Shown: in pieces, positions 28,824 to 29,292 of the stretch | Layout of the letters: each line of letters begins with the position of its first letter | Position numbering within the stretch: the first letter of the stretch is position 1 | NCBI GenBank assembly: GCA_000695325.1 | Contig: AVPN01001058.1 | Location: 1-29,292, forward strand | DNA from: Pleurobrachia bachei | Taxonomy: Eukaryota > Ctenophora > Tentaculata > Cydippida > Pleurobrachiidae | Direction: 5' to 3' | DNA length: 29,292 nt | The notes under the pieces: generated by a model | Seen by the model: the letters and a program-made list of their open reading frames with translations, nothing else | The model's database searches: none | What the model was told of the DNA's origin: nothing | Made by a program: the position numbers and the translations under genes

Positions 28824-29292
28824 CTCTGTTCCCAGTCTCAACTTATTTCAAAAGGCATTAGACTCTGAAATTTTCTTAAAAAAGGCATTATTTTGTTGCG
28901 TATAATTAGTGTTGGCAAGGATACCAGATAGTACACAGAAGACATTAATTAACAGGTTATTCGTTTATTTGGGCATCTGATAATGCCATCTTGGGACTCT
29001 GTTGAAATTTGTCAATTTTGCATGATTTTAGTGCTTGGGATGACTTTATAGAGCCCCAGGGAACCATTCCTTATCATAATAAGTCATTTTGAATCAAAAT
29101 CTGGCAGATTTTGAAGAAAAATTTTTTTAATTATTTAATGTTTTGATTAAATTAATTATAAAATAGGTGAATTGTTCTAATTTGTGGCACATAAACTCTC
29201 CCTATTTTATGTGACCCATGATCGTCTTTCTCGTATAATTTTTTTTCGAAGCTAAAAAACGGTTTTGAGTGATACACTAAGGAGGGCATTAT
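28824..29292. other. AT-rich, probably ADCK5 intron
   Basis: 469 bases with no exon I can support. AAAAGGCATTA occurs twice, at about 28850 and 28882. Since ADCK5 must continue upstream on the minus strand, this is most likely an intron reaching past the window end. Confidence 0.5.

Noticed and set aside
1-29292. CRISPR array, prokaryotic operon or viral genome
   Set aside because: No direct-repeat/spacer pattern; introns in nearly all genes and animal-specific families make a prokaryotic or viral origin untenable.

Overview
The window is eukaryotic and metazoan. Every gene is built of short exons with GT/AG introns, mostly 100-500 bp. The recognisable genes are animal ones: a HAPSTR1/C16orf72 homologue, nicolin-1, Gemin6, a kringle plus Ig-like membrane protein, NOP16, a POGLUT2/3-type O-glucosyltransferase, SRRD and ADCK5. 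Gene density is high (about 13-15 genes in 29 kb) and GA/CT microsatellites are abundant. This suits a compact, repeat-speckled invertebrate genome; an early-branching animal such as a sponge is my guess, but the sequence does not prove it. A two-base N gap at 18478-18479 shows this is a scaffolded assembly.

Layout. 1-880 holds the 5' part of a HAPSTR1-like gene (minus). 881-3006 is intergenic low-complexity DNA. 3007-5694 is a complete five-exon NICN1 (minus). 5915-7611 is a complete GEMIN6 (minus), head-to-head with a lone kringle first exon at 7828 (plus). 8122-11640 repeats that block: NICN1 exons 1-4 without exon 5, a second intact GEMIN6, and kringle exon 1 again. The second copy of exon 1 continues into the full nine-exon kringle-Ig-Ig-TM gene, which ends at 14225. 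So a unit of about 3.4-3.5 kb lies in tandem, with breakpoints inside NICN1 intron 4 and kringle-gene intron 1. Each edge gene keeps one whole and one broken copy, and GEMIN6 is doubled. The two units differ by substitutions, indels and a small transposon, yet about 0.8 kb at their right ends looks identical. That pattern fits either duplication with gene conversion or two haplotypes joined by the assembler.

14394-23708 is almost all minus strand. It holds four small two-membrane-segment proteins of the TMEM70/TMEM186/TMEM223 mitochondrial assembly-factor type, several with clear presequences, interleaved with a single-finger C2H2 protein (16093-17233) and NOP16 (21468-22001). A satellite of about 323 bp (17380-18477) runs into the assembly gap. 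23951-26176 (plus) is the POGLUT2/3-like glucosyltransferase, divergent from the last TMEM gene. 26405-27773 is SRRD and 27979-28823 is the 3' part of ADCK5 (both minus); one ADCK5 exon carries an apparent +1 frameshift.

The gene models were built by hand from splice sites, reading phase and remembered family sequences. For nearly every gene the exon phases close exactly, which is strong internal support. The most unusual items are the kringle-Ig receptor, the cluster of four TMEM-type mitochondrial genes, and the tandem block with its orphan exon.
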